A program made the translations under genes and the position numbers. From assembly GCF_019891545.1 (NCBI RefSeq), contig NZ_JAHDIU010000010.1, positions 52,551-116,550 of the forward strand: DNA of 64,000 nt. Reading direction: 5' to 3'. Source of the stretch: Flavobacterium coralii (GTDB lineage: Bacteria > Bacteroidota > Bacteroidia > Flavobacteriales > Flavobacteriaceae). The notes under the pieces were generated by a model, which did no database searches, was not told the DNA's origin, and worked only from the letters and a program-made list of their open reading frames with translations. This document shows, piece by piece, positions 43,423 through 51,754 of the stretch (positions are counted from its first letter, which is position 1; each line of letters opens with the position of its first letter).

Positions 43423-45378
43423 ATGGATATGATGAGTAACACAGATTTTGGAAGCATTTCGTTTGACCTGCCTAAAAACCAGTCGAACGTAATCAAGGTA
43501 ATTGGTGTAGGCGGGGGCGGAAGCAACGCGATAAACCATATGTTTAAGCAAGGGATAAAGGGAGTAGATTTTGTAGTGTGTAATACTGACAGCCAGGCAT
43601 TGCAAAACAGCCCTGTGCCAAACAAGATACAGTTGGGCGTTAGCCTTACCGAAGGTCTTGGCGCGGGTGCCAACCCCGAGGTAGGCCAGCAGGCTGCCCT
43701 TGAGAGCATAGATGACATTGAGAAGATGCTTGATACCAATACCAAAATGATCTTCATAACTGCGGGTATGGGCGGTGGTACCGGTACAGGTGCCGCACCT
43801 GTAATAGCACAGCTTGCCAAAGAAAGGGAGATACTTACCGTTGGTATAGTAACCATTCCTTTCCAGTTTGAAGGTAAAGTGCGTGGTGAGCAGGCGCTTG
43901 CCGGTGTAGAAAGGCTAAGAAGGCAGGTAGATTCTTTAATCGTTATCAACAATAATAAATTAAGAGAAGTATATGGCAACCTGGGCTTTAAAGCCGGATT
44001 TAGCAAGGCTGACGAAGTGTTGGCAACAGCAAGCCGCGGTATTGCAGAGGTTATTACCCACCACTATACACAAAACATCGACCTTAAAGATGCCAAGACT
44101 GTACTTTCTGACAGTGGTACGGCTATAATGGGTTCGGCTACGGCAACAGGCGAGAACAGGGCAAAAGATGCTATTGTGAGTGCACTTGACTCTCCGCTGT
44201 TAAATGATAATAAGATTACAGGTGCTAAAAATGTATTGTTGCTTATCGTATCGGGTACAAGCGAGATTACAATAGATGAGATAGGTGAAATTAACGATCA
44301 TATCCAGTCAGAAGCGGGTTACAATGCCAACATTATTATGGGTGTTGGTGAAGATGAGTCGTTAGGCGAAGCTATAGCGGTAACTGTTATTGCTACGGGC
44401 TTTAATGTAGAGCAGCAAAACGAGATAGTTAATACTGAGCCTAAAAAGATAATACATGCACTTGAGGAAGACCAAAGGCTGGTAACAGACCTTAGTAAAA
44501 AGCAAGGCCTGGCTGCATTTGATTTTTCGGCACCTATAGCTGAAGAGCCTAAAGAAGAGGTAAAGCAGGAAGTTGCTGCTGAGGAAGAAAAAATAGTTTA
44601 TGCCCTTGAGGAAGAGGTTACCGAAAAAAAGCCCGTGACTGAAGCGGAAGAGGAAGCGCTGCCGACTTCAGATTTTATAAATAATCTTGATGTGTTCTTT
44701 GAAATTGTTTCGCCTGCGGCAGAAATGCAAAAGCAGCAGGTAAAAGATGTAAGGGACATTGAGGTTATAGACCCGGAGTTTGTAGTGGTGAAGAAAGAAG
44801 AGCAGATAAGTTTTTCTTTTGACCTGGCTACAGACAATGTTAAGCGCGAAGAGAAGCAGTTTTTTAACCTTACAGATGATGCACGCGATATAAAGGTTAA
44901 TGAGCCTGTAAGGGTTGTGCCAGTTACAGAAGTTAACCAGTCGGGCGTTGTGAGGTATTCTCTTGAAGATTATCTTGAGAAGGAAAAAGAACTTTTAGAT
45001 TCTAAGCCTGCGGCAAAAGCTGAAGAGCCTGTAAGCCCTGAGCTTAACCTTACGCTTAAAAAATCTGAAGAGCCACAACAGCCTAAGTTTGCCGCTCACC
45101 ATGAAGATATTTCTCCTGTTGAAATGACAATAGAAGAAACGCTGAGGGTAAGGGCAGAAGAGCGCAGAAAGAAAATGAAGGAATTCAACTATAAGTTTCA
45201 TAACAGCTCTGCGCGTATAGATGAGTTTGAGAAAGAACCCGCCTATAAAAGAATGGGCATAGACCTGCACGAATCGCGCACAGATAACAGCAAATCACGC
45301 TTTTCGTTAGGGACAGACAGTAACGACGACCTACAGTTGCGTTCTAACAATTCGTTCCTTCACGACAACGTGGATTAA
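43423..45378 (+). CDS. ftsZ: Cell division protein FtsZ, long C-terminal tail
   Basis: Tubulin-like GTPase that forms the division ring. The N-terminal 330 residues hold I-G-V-G-G-G-G-S-N-A, signature G117-G-G-T-G-T-G, N-N-K-L-R-E and the T7 loop region (D-E-V-L-A-T-A-S-R-G-I). After that comes an acidic, low-complexity tail of about 320 residues (E, K, V, P rich), far longer than the roughly 50-70 residues of E. coli FtsZ, ending in a basic then acidic segment without an obvious standard FtsA-binding peptide. Long tails are common in Flavobacteriia. Start at 43423 or at the ATG three codons on. Confidence 0.96.
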   Translation: MDMMSNTDFGSISFDLPKNQSNVIKVIGVGGGGSNAINHMFKQGIKGVDFVVCNTDSQALQNSPVPNKIQLGVSLTEGLGAGANPEVGQQAALESIDDIEKMLDTNTKMIFITAGMGGGTGTGAAPVIAQLAKEREILTVGIVTIPFQFEGKVRGEQALAGVERLRRQVDSLIVINNNKLREVYGNLGFKAGFSKADEVLATASRGIAEVITHHYTQNIDLKDAKTVLSDSGTAIMGSATATGENRAKDAIVSALDSPLLNDNKITGAKNVLLLIVSGTSEITIDEIGEINDHIQSEAGYNANIIMGVGEDESLGEAIAVTVIATGFNVEQQNEIVNTEPKKIIHALEEDQRLVTDLSKKQGLAAFDFSAPIAEEPKEEVKQEVAAEEEKIVYALEEEVTEKKPVTEAEEEALPTSDFINNLDVFFEIVSPAAEMQKQQVKDVRDIEVIDPEFVVVKKEEQISFSFDLATDNVKREEKQFFNLTDDARDIKVNEPVRVVPVTEVNQSGVVRYSLEDYLEKEKELLDSKPAAKAEEPVSPELNLTLKKSEEPQQPKFAAHHEDISPVEMTIEETLRVRAEERRKKMKEFNYKFHNSSARIDEFEKEPAYKRMGIDLHESRTDNSKSRFSLGTDSNDDLQLRSNNSFLHDNVD

Positions 45379-45397
45379 CTAACCCAACGTGATCCTT

Positions 45398-45435
45398 AAC
45401 CCGAAAATAGAATGATATTTTCGGGTTATTTTTTT
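45398..45435 (+). terminator. Intrinsic terminator of the dcw cluster
   Basis: A perfect 12-bp stem (45398-45409 with 45416-45427), 6-base loop GAATGA, followed by seven T (45429-45435). It lies 20 bases after the ftsZ stop and should separate the cluster from the YqeY-like gene. Confidence 0.92.
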
Positions 45436-45468
45436 ATATTCGCATTTCTAAAATTTAAACCATTACCT

Positions 45469-45921
45469 ATGAGTTTACAAGCAGAAATAATGGATGCGAT
45501 GAAGGCAGCCATGAAGAGTAAAGATACAGTATCATTAGAGGCTTTAAGGGCTGTAAAATCAGCATTATTGCTGGCTCAGACCGAAAGCGGGGCTAAAGAA
45601 GAACCATCAGAAGAAGATGAGATAAAACTGCTCCAGAAGCTTGTAAAACAGCGTAAGGACAGTGCTGCCATATATATAGAGCAGGGACGACAGGATTTAG
45701 CTGACCCTGAAATTGAACAGGCTGCTGTTATTGAAAAGTTCTTGCCTGCCCAGCTTTCTGAAGCGGAAGTGGAGGCTGCCGTAAATAAAATTATTGCCGA
45801 AAACGGTTTTAGCGGTATGGCAGATATGGGTAAGGTAATGGGTATGGCATCTAAAGAACTTGCAGGCCGCGCTGATGGTAAAACAATAAGCAATGTCGTT
45901 AAAAAGGCGCTTAACAGCTAA
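45469..45921 (+). CDS. GatB/YqeY domain protein
   Basis: A 150-residue protein from the ATG at 45469 (the frame extends 19 codons upstream into the terminator, which is unlikely to be translated). Seen: M-K-A-A-M-K-S-K-D-T-V-S-L-E-A-L-R-A, K-Q-R-K-D-S-A-A-I-Y-I-E-Q-G-R, E-I-E-Q-A-A-V-I-E-K-F-L-P-A-Q-L and a C-terminal L-A-G-R-A-D-G-K-T-I-S. YqeY proteins share the tail domain of GatB and are thought to contact tRNA; function not established. A tRNA gene follows 21 bases downstream. Confidence 0.9.
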   Translation: MSLQAEIMDAMKAAMKSKDTVSLEALRAVKSALLLAQTESGAKEEPSEEDEIKLLQKLVKQRKDSAAIYIEQGRQDLADPEIEQAAVIEKFLPAQLSEAEVEAAVNKIIAENGFSGMADMGKVMGMASKELAGRADGKTISNVVKKALNS

Positions 45922-45942
45922 GAGTTTTATACAACTATTACA

Positions 45943-46015
45943 GGCTCCATAGTTCAATTGGATAGAATATCAGATTCCGGTTCTGACGATTTGGGTTCGA
46001 ATCCCGATGGGGTCA
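45943..46015 (+). tRNA. tRNA-Arg (anticodon CCG)
   Basis: A 73-base cloverleaf: acceptor GGCTCCA with TGGGGTC (two G-T pairs), D stem GTTC/GAAT, anticodon stem TCAGA/TCTGA with loop TTCCGGT (anticodon CCG at 45977-45979), variable CGAT, T arm TTGGG/CCCGA with TTCGAAT loop, discriminator A. CCA is not encoded. It reads CGG codons. It lies just downstream of the YqeY-like gene and ends 4 bases before the stop of the convergent nuclease gene. Confidence 0.93.
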
Positions 46016-46019
46016 CTTT

Positions 46020-47420
46020 TTAATCTGCAGCAATTTGTTGCGGATTTTTTTTATCGTGTTTTTTATAAACTACCTTGCCCGGATATTTCTCTGCAAAAGA
46101 ATAAAGCAGTTGCATTATGTACTGGTTGCACGGGTATTGGTTGATATAATCTTTTACTTCTTCAATGTCTGCTATCGCCACGTCTGAAGGAATGTAGCCC
46201 ATCCCATAAAATTGTCCGTTTTCTATCCAAATACAACTACGCTCATCTTCGGTGCGGCCTTTGTCTATGATAGCAAAACTTGGCCTGTTCTTGCTGACTG
46301 AAGCAATAGCCTCGTCAATTTTTATATTGTGTTCTTCAATATCAGGCAAATCTTGCTGTGCTATTATGGGTAGGCCGTCATGGTCCTGCCTTCCATATTT
46401 ACAAAAGCGGTGGTCTATTTCAAATTGGACAGCAATGTTGCGTAAAAAAGTTACACCGTCATACTGCGAATGAAAAACTTCAATGCTGTCCTGATACTTA
46501 CCCAGTTTACCTATTGCAAGGTACCTGAAGCCGTTACGTGCTTCGTAGCTGTACAGCCTGTATTTCGGTTCAAAACGTTTTAGTGCGGTATTATATACGG
46601 GCCATAGTTTTTTTATTTCAGTACATTCCAGCAGCAGCGCCATAAGTTCAGTAGCACAAATTTCATAAGATATTGAATAGATATCTCGTAAAAAATTTTG
46701 CCGCTGGCGTGAGGTCTTGTGGCCGCTAAAGTGAGAAGCAACACGTTTACGCAGGTTTACAGCCTTGCCAACATAAACAACTTTCTTTGCCTGGTTATAA
46801 AAATAATATACGCCCGGTTTTTCGGGTAGTTCCTCAAAATCTTCGGGTGGCAGGTTGGGTGGCAGGCGCTGATCATGAGATGTTTTCTTTATCATTTTGA
46901 TGATCTCTCCTTCGGTATCCCACAGCAGCAGGCGCGATAAAAGCAGAGCGGTAGCATCGGCATCGCCCCCGGCACGGTGGCGGTTTACCAACGGTATATC
47001 AAGTGAATGGCAAAGGTTGCCCAGGCTGTACGAATAAAGTCCCGGTTTTATTTTACGTGCAGCCCTTACGGTACATAGCTTTCTTGCTGCCCATTTATAC
47101 CCTGCTTCCTCAAGCTGGTGCTTTACAAAAGAATAGTCGAAGTTTACATTGTGCGCAACGAATATACGGTCATTTAAAAGTTCATATACCTTTTCGGCAA
47201 TATCATCAAAAACAGGTGTATTGCTTACCATTTCATTATCTATACCTGTCAGGGCAAAAATAGGCACAGGTATTTCTTTCTGAGGGTTTACGAGCGTCTC
47301 AAATCGTTCAATAACGTTAAGCCCGTCATGTATGATAATAGCAATTTCTGTAATGCGGCTGCCACCGGCATTACCTCCCGTTGTTTCAATATCTACTACG
47401 GCATATTCCTGAGACTTCAT
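46020..47420 (-). CDS. Exonuclease (DnaQ-like) fused to GIY-YIG nuclease
   Basis: A 466-residue two-nuclease fusion. Residues 1-170 are a DEDDh exonuclease as in the Pol III epsilon subunit (V-V-D10-I-E12-T-T-G-G, F-V-A-H-N-V-N-F-D, H-R-A-G-G-D-A-D-A-T). From about residue 200 a GIY-YIG domain follows (P-G-V-Y-Y-F-Y, V-Y-V-G-K-A-V-N-L-R-K-R-V), as in UvrC and Cho, without UvrC's C-terminal parts. A repair role is probable. The fusion is frequent in Bacteroidota. Promoter box at 47464-47471. Confidence 0.9.
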   Translation of the reverse strand: MKSQEYAVVDIETTGGNAGGSRITEIAIIIHDGLNVIERFETLVNPQKEIPVPIFALTGIDNEMVSNTPVFDDIAEKVYELLNDRIFVAHNVNFDYSFVKHQLEEAGYKWAARKLCTVRAARKIKPGLYSYSLGNLCHSLDIPLVNRHRAGGDADATALLLSRLLLWDTEGEIIKMIKKTSHDQRLPPNLPPEDFEELPEKPGVYYFYNQAKKVVYVGKAVNLRKRVASHFSGHKTSRQRQNFLRDIYSISYEICATELMALLLECTEIKKLWPVYNTALKRFEPKYRLYSYEARNGFRYLAIGKLGKYQDSIEVFHSQYDGVTFLRNIAVQFEIDHRFCKYGRQDHDGLPIIAQQDLPDIEEHNIKIDEAIASVSKNRPSFAIIDKGRTEDERSCIWIENGQFYGMGYIPSDVAIADIEEVKDYINQYPCNQYIMQLLYSFAEKYPGKVVYKKHDKKNPQQIAAD

Positions 47421-47463
47421 TTTATGAATAATTTATTCTAATAAATTGACTGATACACTACTG

Positions 47464-47471
47464 CAAATGTA
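47464..47471 (-). promoter_or_regulatory. -7 promoter box of the nuclease fusion gene
   Basis: The minus strand reads TACATTTG, matching TAnnTTTG, 43 bases before the ATG at 47420. Confidence 0.5.
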
Positions 47472-47575
47472 GATTATTTTCTTTTAGTAATTGAGGTATC
47501 GGATATTTTTAACTGAAAATCAGATGAAATTTATAAATACTAATAAACAGTTAGTTAGCCAAATGCCTATTCTGT

Positions 47576-47583
47576 TATATTTG
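47576..47583 (+). promoter_or_regulatory. -7 promoter box of the SBBP-like T9SS gene
   Basis: TATATTTG, matching TAnnTTTG, 24 bases before the ATG at 47608. It shows that the 39 codons upstream of that ATG in the open frame are not translated. Confidence 0.55.
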
Positions 47584-47607
47584 CATACAAACCAAAACCA
47601 AACCAAC

Positions 47608-49206
47608 ATGAAAAAACTCTACGTTTTAGCCGTAATTTTCACTACTGCTGTCCTGCATTCTCAAAATCCGCACTGGGAATGGGTAACAGGTATAGGGGCT
47701 TCTTTTGATGAGCCTCACAAACCCATTGCCATGGATGCTGAAGGAAATATATATACTTATGCTGCATTTACAGAAGATATTGTGACTGATGATTATCAGC
47801 TAAATCCTGTAGGCAGGGATTCTTATTTTGCGAAGTTTGATAATGATGGCACGTTTACCTGGATAAAGCATATTCAGGGTAATGGCGGTGAAACAATATG
47901 GGGAATGGATACAGATGCTGATGGCAACGTTTATATAACCTGTAGCTATAACAATGGTATTACTATCGGGTCAGATAGTTTTAGCGGAATTGGGAGTGTT
48001 TTTGCTAAATATGATACTGATGGTAACCGTGTCTGGATAAAAAGCTGCACTTTTACGAACATCAATTATCTTACTGTTGATGCAACCGGTAATATTTATG
48101 CGGCCGGAAGTTTTGCCGACTCTTTTGTATATGATGATGTTACGCTACCGGGAGGCTACAATAATTATTTTGCAATCAAACTGAGCAATGACGGCGATTA
48201 TCTCTGGTCAGAAGTTTTTGCTGAGGCAGAGCCAAGCACCAACCAGTCATCATACGTTAATAACATTGAAATAGATGATAACGGAAATTTATACCTGTGC
48301 GGAAGGTTTATTCATTTAGATGTTTCTTTTGGTGATATTACGCTTAACCCGGCCACTAACCTTAATTGTTTTGTGGTAAAGTACAGCCCGGAAGGTGTTG
48401 CACAATGGGCAAAGGCCGCCGGGAACAATAGTTGTGCTAACGATGCCTATGATATTTCTGTTAGCAGCAACGGAGATGTTTACCTTTCAGGGAACTATTG
48501 TAACACCATAAATTTTGATGGTAATGTGCTCAATTCAGTAACCGGATCTAAATATTTTCTTGTAAAATATGATAGTGAAGGTAATGTCATCTGGACAAAA
48601 ACATCTCCATCCGGACTTTATAATGTTATGCAGTCAATTGATATTGATAACGACGGCAATCTTATTGCAGCGGGCAGCTTTCTTAATAGTATAGATTTTG
48701 GAAATGATGTAAGCCTTACCAGTACAGGTTCGGGACAGTATGTAGCACTTTATGATGCAGAAGGCGATGCACAATGGGCTGTTGCAACAGGAGAGATAGA
48801 CATCAATAATAAGATAATGGTTATTGCAAGAGAAGACAATACTATTTATACTGCTGGGCACATGCAGATACCATCATTGCAATTAGGCGATATTACATAC
48901 GAGAGGCAGGGGGAAACATTTTACAACATCTGGTTTGGTAAGTTTGTATATGAAGATGCAACAGCAGGAGCAGATAAATTTACAAAGTCTGCGGTAACGC
49001 TTTATCCAAATCCGGCTAAAGATGTTATAAATATCACCGCGGCAGAAACTGTACTTTCGGTTTCAGTTACCGATAATAACGGAAGGTTGGTGATACAGCA
49101 AAAATCAGGAGATAATATTGATACATCTGTTTTAAGCCCGGGCATTTATTTTATAAAAACCGTAACGCAGCAGGGTAGCCGGGTTCATAAAATCATTAAA
49201 GAATAA
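47608..49206 (+). CDS. T9SS cargo with beta-propeller-like (SBBP) repeats
   Basis: A 532-residue secreted protein from the ATG at 47608. Signal peptide ends L-H-S-Q. It carries about nine repeats of the form D-x-x-G-N-x-Y/L-x-x-G-x-F followed by F-V-K-Y or F-A-K-Y-D-x-D-G-N, resembling SBBP beta-propeller repeats. The last 75 residues are a type A T9SS sorting domain (L-Y-P-N-P-A-K-D, G-I-Y-F-I-K). Surface protein of unknown ligand. Confidence 0.87.
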   Translation: MKKLYVLAVIFTTAVLHSQNPHWEWVTGIGASFDEPHKPIAMDAEGNIYTYAAFTEDIVTDDYQLNPVGRDSYFAKFDNDGTFTWIKHIQGNGGETIWGMDTDADGNVYITCSYNNGITIGSDSFSGIGSVFAKYDTDGNRVWIKSCTFTNINYLTVDATGNIYAAGSFADSFVYDDVTLPGGYNNYFAIKLSNDGDYLWSEVFAEAEPSTNQSSYVNNIEIDDNGNLYLCGRFIHLDVSFGDITLNPATNLNCFVVKYSPEGVAQWAKAAGNNSCANDAYDISVSSNGDVYLSGNYCNTINFDGNVLNSVTGSKYFLVKYDSEGNVIWTKTSPSGLYNVMQSIDIDNDGNLIAAGSFLNSIDFGNDVSLTSTGSGQYVALYDAEGDAQWAVATGEIDINNKIMVIAREDNTIYTAGHMQIPSLQLGDITYERQGETFYNIWFGKFVYEDATAGADKFTKSAVTLYPNPAKDVINITAAETVLSVSVTDNNGRLVIQQKSGDNIDTSVLSPGIYFIKTVTQQGSRVHKIIKE

Positions 49207-49214
49207 GTACAATA

Positions 49215-49247
49215 AAAAATCCCTCTGCTGAGGGATTTTTTATTTTT
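49215..49247 (+). terminator. Intrinsic terminator after the SBBP-like gene
   Basis: Stem of 11 bp (49215-49225 with 49230-49240), loop TGCT, then a T-rich run to 49247, 8 bases after the stop at 49206. Being A/T symmetric it may also work for the convergent small gene at 49261-49419. Confidence 0.85.
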
Positions 49248-49260
49248 TGCTTTTGTTACT

Positions 49261-49419
49261 TTACGGCCTCCTGCCTACTGCAAGCCTGTACAAAATACCG
49301 ATTATTGCCAGTACAAGTAAAATGTGTATCAGGGCTCCTACAGATTCCCCGAACCCGAAATATCCTACCAGCCATCCTATGATAAGGATTACAACGATTA
49401 ACCAGATTAAATCTCTCAT
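49261..49419 (-). CDS. Small membrane protein of the lmo0937 type, 52 residues
   Basis: An intact short frame (53 codons) on the minus strand: M-R-D-L-I-W-L-I-V-V-I-L-I-I-G-W-L, then G-Y-F-G-F-G-E-S-V-G-A-L-I-H-I-L-L-V-L-A-I-I-G-I-L-Y-R-L-A-V-G-R-R-P and stop. Two membrane helices with a glycine-rich turn between them match the lmo0937/DUF5670 small membrane protein family, often linked to stress; function unknown. Stands alone, convergent with the T9SS gene. Confidence 0.85.
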   Translation of the reverse strand: MRDLIWLIVVILIIGWLVGYFGFGESVGALIHILLVLAIIGILYRLAVGRRP

Positions 49420-49574
49420 AATAAGTGTTTTTAATGTTAGCAGATTAAAATTACTTATTATAAATGAGGCTTGTTTATTAATTAAGAATACTTTAATAGT
49501 AAATGTTTTCTTAATAATTTTAGTGTGTGTTAAATAAATGCTTCAATCTGAGATTAATATTTTTTTTATTAAGT

Positions 49575-49582
49575 ACCTTTGT
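49575..49582 (+). promoter_or_regulatory. -7 promoter box of kmo
   Basis: TACCTTTG, matching TAnnTTTG, 21 bases before the ATG at 49604. Confidence 0.5.
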
Positions 49583-49603
49583 AAAGTATTACAATTTTTT
49601 TAG

Positions 49604-50947
49604 ATGCAAACTCCCTTAAAAATTGCAGTAGTAGGGTCCGGACTTGTAGGATCGCTACTGGCAATATACCTAAAAAGAGCCGGGCATACTGTACATGTGT
49701 ATGACCGTAGCCAGGACATCAGGACAGTACAATTTTCAGGACGCTCAATAAATCTTGCTATGTCGCACCGCGGCTGGAAAGCACTTGATGATATAGGTCT
49801 TGGTGATGAAATAAGGGAGATAGCCATACCTATGGATAAGCGTGCCATACACCTGGTTGGTGAACCTTTGGCATATCAGTATTATGGTAAAGACGGTGAA
49901 AGTATATACTCTATATCGCGCGGTTTACTTAACCGTAAAATGGTAACCCTTGCCGAAGAAGAAGGTGTAGAGTTCTTTTTTGGTGTCCGCATATGGGACG
50001 TTGACCTCGCCACGGCTACCTTACTTAAAGGTGAAACCGAACGCGGCCCGTGGGAAGAATTAAAGTATGATATTGTTTTTGGTGCCGATGGCGCTTTTAG
50101 CCGTATCCGTCACCGCATGCAGCGCCAAAGCATGTTTAATTATTCTCAGGAGTTTTTAAGCCTTGGCTACAAAGAGCTCAATATACCGGCAAATGAAGAC
50201 GGCACCCACAAACTTGATAAAAACTCGCTGCACATTTGGCCGCGAAAAGAGTTCATGCTTATTGCATTGCCAAATTTAGATGGCAGTTTTACATGCACAC
50301 TCTTTATGCCTTTTGAAGGCGAAAATTCTTTTGAATCATTAAAGGATAAAGAAACCCTTGAGGCTTTTTTTGCTAAACATTTCCCTTCTACCATAGATGT
50401 AATACCAAAACTGGTCGAGGATTTCTTTAAAAACCCTACAAGTACACTGGTAACCATGAAGTGCTACCCGTGGACATATAATGATAAGGTTGCCCTTATT
50501 GGAGATGCCTGCCACGCCATAGTTCCTTTTTACGGACATGGTATGAATGCTGGTTTTGAAGATATTACGGTGTTAAACAGCTTTATTAACCAGTATGGCA
50601 ATGACTGGCTTACCATATTTAAAGAATATGAAAAAAGCCGCAAACCTAATGCGGATGCTATAGCAGAGCTAAGCTACCGTAATTTTATGGAGATGAGCTC
50701 TAAAACGGCTGACGCTGATTTTCTGCTGCAGAAAAAAATTGAAAAACACTTCTCTGAAAAATACCCCGACAAATGGCTGCCATTATACAGCCGCGTAACA
50801 TTCAGCTACAGCCCGTATAGCGAGGCACTTGCTATTGGCGACAGGCAAAAAGCCATAATGGACGAAGTCATGAAAATGGAGAACATTGAGGCGATTTGGG
50901 ACACTGTAGAAGTTGAGCAGAAGATATTACAGCTTTTAGAAGTGTAA
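49604..50947 (+). CDS. kmo: Kynurenine 3-monooxygenase
   Basis: FAD-dependent hydroxylase that converts L-kynurenine to 3-hydroxykynurenine in tryptophan breakdown. 447 residues: dinucleotide-binding V-G-S-G-L-V-G-S-L-L-A at the N-terminus, the substrate loop G-R-S-I-N-L-A-M-S-H-R-G, G-A-D-G-A-F-S-R-I-R, and G-D-A-C-H-A-I-V-P-F-Y-G-H-G-M-N-A-G-F-E-D. The C-terminal part (380-447) is shorter and less hydrophobic than the membrane tail of the eukaryotic enzyme. Other pathway genes are not next to it; a cyclase-family fragment at the window start may or may not be kynurenine formamidase. Confidence 0.92.
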   Translation: MQTPLKIAVVGSGLVGSLLAIYLKRAGHTVHVYDRSQDIRTVQFSGRSINLAMSHRGWKALDDIGLGDEIREIAIPMDKRAIHLVGEPLAYQYYGKDGESIYSISRGLLNRKMVTLAEEEGVEFFFGVRIWDVDLATATLLKGETERGPWEELKYDIVFGADGAFSRIRHRMQRQSMFNYSQEFLSLGYKELNIPANEDGTHKLDKNSLHIWPRKEFMLIALPNLDGSFTCTLFMPFEGENSFESLKDKETLEAFFAKHFPSTIDVIPKLVEDFFKNPTSTLVTMKCYPWTYNDKVALIGDACHAIVPFYGHGMNAGFEDITVLNSFINQYGNDWLTIFKEYEKSRKPNADAIAELSYRNFMEMSSKTADADFLLQKKIEKHFSEKYPDKWLPLYSRVTFSYSPYSEALAIGDRQKAIMDEVMKMENIEAIWDTVEVEQKILQLLEV

Positions 50948-50955
50948 TCGCTAAA

Positions 50956-51321
50956 TTACCTTTCTTCCCGGTGTGCTTTCTCCATGCTAAATGCAGGCGT
51001 GCAAATTGCCAGGTACTCGCACGGCTCTTCAAACGGGTTAGAATACTGTACCCGCGCACCACGGTTTATTTTTATTGAGCGGCCGGCTGTTAGTATAATA
51101 CATTCGCCGTCAATCATAAACTGTTTTTTGCCCTTTATAATATAAGTATATTCATCAAACTCCGGGTTTTGGTGAGGTTCGCTCCATCCCGGTGGTGCAA
51201 CCATGTAGGCTATAGATAATGCATCATTACCATAAGATGCCCTTCCAAAATGTTCTTCAATAAGCTTGCCGTCGGTTGTGGGTACTACAAACGGTTTATC
51301 CTGAATAAAATATTTTTTCAT
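50956..51321 (-). CDS. Cupin domain protein
   Basis: A 121-residue single-domain cupin. Metal-binding motif 1 reads E-P-H-Q-N-P-E-F-D-E-Y-T-Y-I-I-K-G and motif 2 is degenerate around G-A-R-V-Q-Y-S-N-P. No signal peptide. Convergent with kmo (8 bases between stops); the neighbourhood suggests aromatic metabolism, but 3-hydroxyanthranilate dioxygenase is larger and its metal residues are not all seen here, so the activity is unknown. Confidence 0.82.
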   Translation of the reverse strand: MKKYFIQDKPFVVPTTDGKLIEEHFGRASYGNDALSIAYMVAPPGWSEPHQNPEFDEYTYIIKGKKQFMIDGECIILTAGRSIKINRGARVQYSNPFEEPCEYLAICTPAFSMEKAHREER

Positions 51322-51754
51322 TTTTCAATTACAATTAATAACAGTAGCAGGAATGTGGGGTCCGGCACTTGTTGTATATATAGTAAATTTAGAAAATGCT
51401 GCCTGCAGATGTGTCAAAATAAACATAAAACAAGATACTCAAGAAAAAATACAATGCCTGCACAATAAATGAATATGAATTATGTTATTTATAAGTATTC
51501 TATTTTAATTTAAAATTATTATTAACAAAAATCGGTTTCGGTTTGCTAAAAACAAAAAATTGTAAATAAAAGGGCATGATTTGTAAAATTAAGGTTACCG
51601 CTCCAATATAAAATTAATGTTAAGAAGCGATAAAAAAATTCTTTTTATTTTTTTTTATGTCTTAATAAATTAAATTTGCCCATCTTATCAAAAATTAAGT
51701 TGTTAAACAGCAAGAAACTATTATTTAAAAAAATCAAAATTAAATTTTCAAAAA
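51322..51754. other. Intergenic region upstream of exbB
   Basis: AT-rich, about 430 bases, no convincing ORF on either strand. It holds a TAAATTTG -7 box at 51671-51678 about 76 bases before the exbB ATG. Nothing else was recognised. Confidence 0.7.
51671..51678 (+). promoter_or_regulatory. -7 promoter box of the exb-tonB operon
   Basis: TAAATTTG, matching TAnnTTTG, 76 bases before the exbB ATG. Upstream is a long A/T tract; no TTG at -33. Confidence 0.5.

Noticed and set aside
43398-44006. A 202-codon open frame antisense to ftsZ, and similar long frames antisense to nadE (25111-25764), gldB (26449-27036) and the sigma-partner gene (12501-12863)
   Set aside because: They lie wholly opposite genes of known family, have no promoter or domain, and their residue composition is that of a reverse-complement shadow.
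50956-51321. The cupin gene as 3-hydroxyanthranilate 3,4-dioxygenase
   Set aside because: At 121 residues it is shorter than that enzyme, and only one cupin motif keeps its metal residues.
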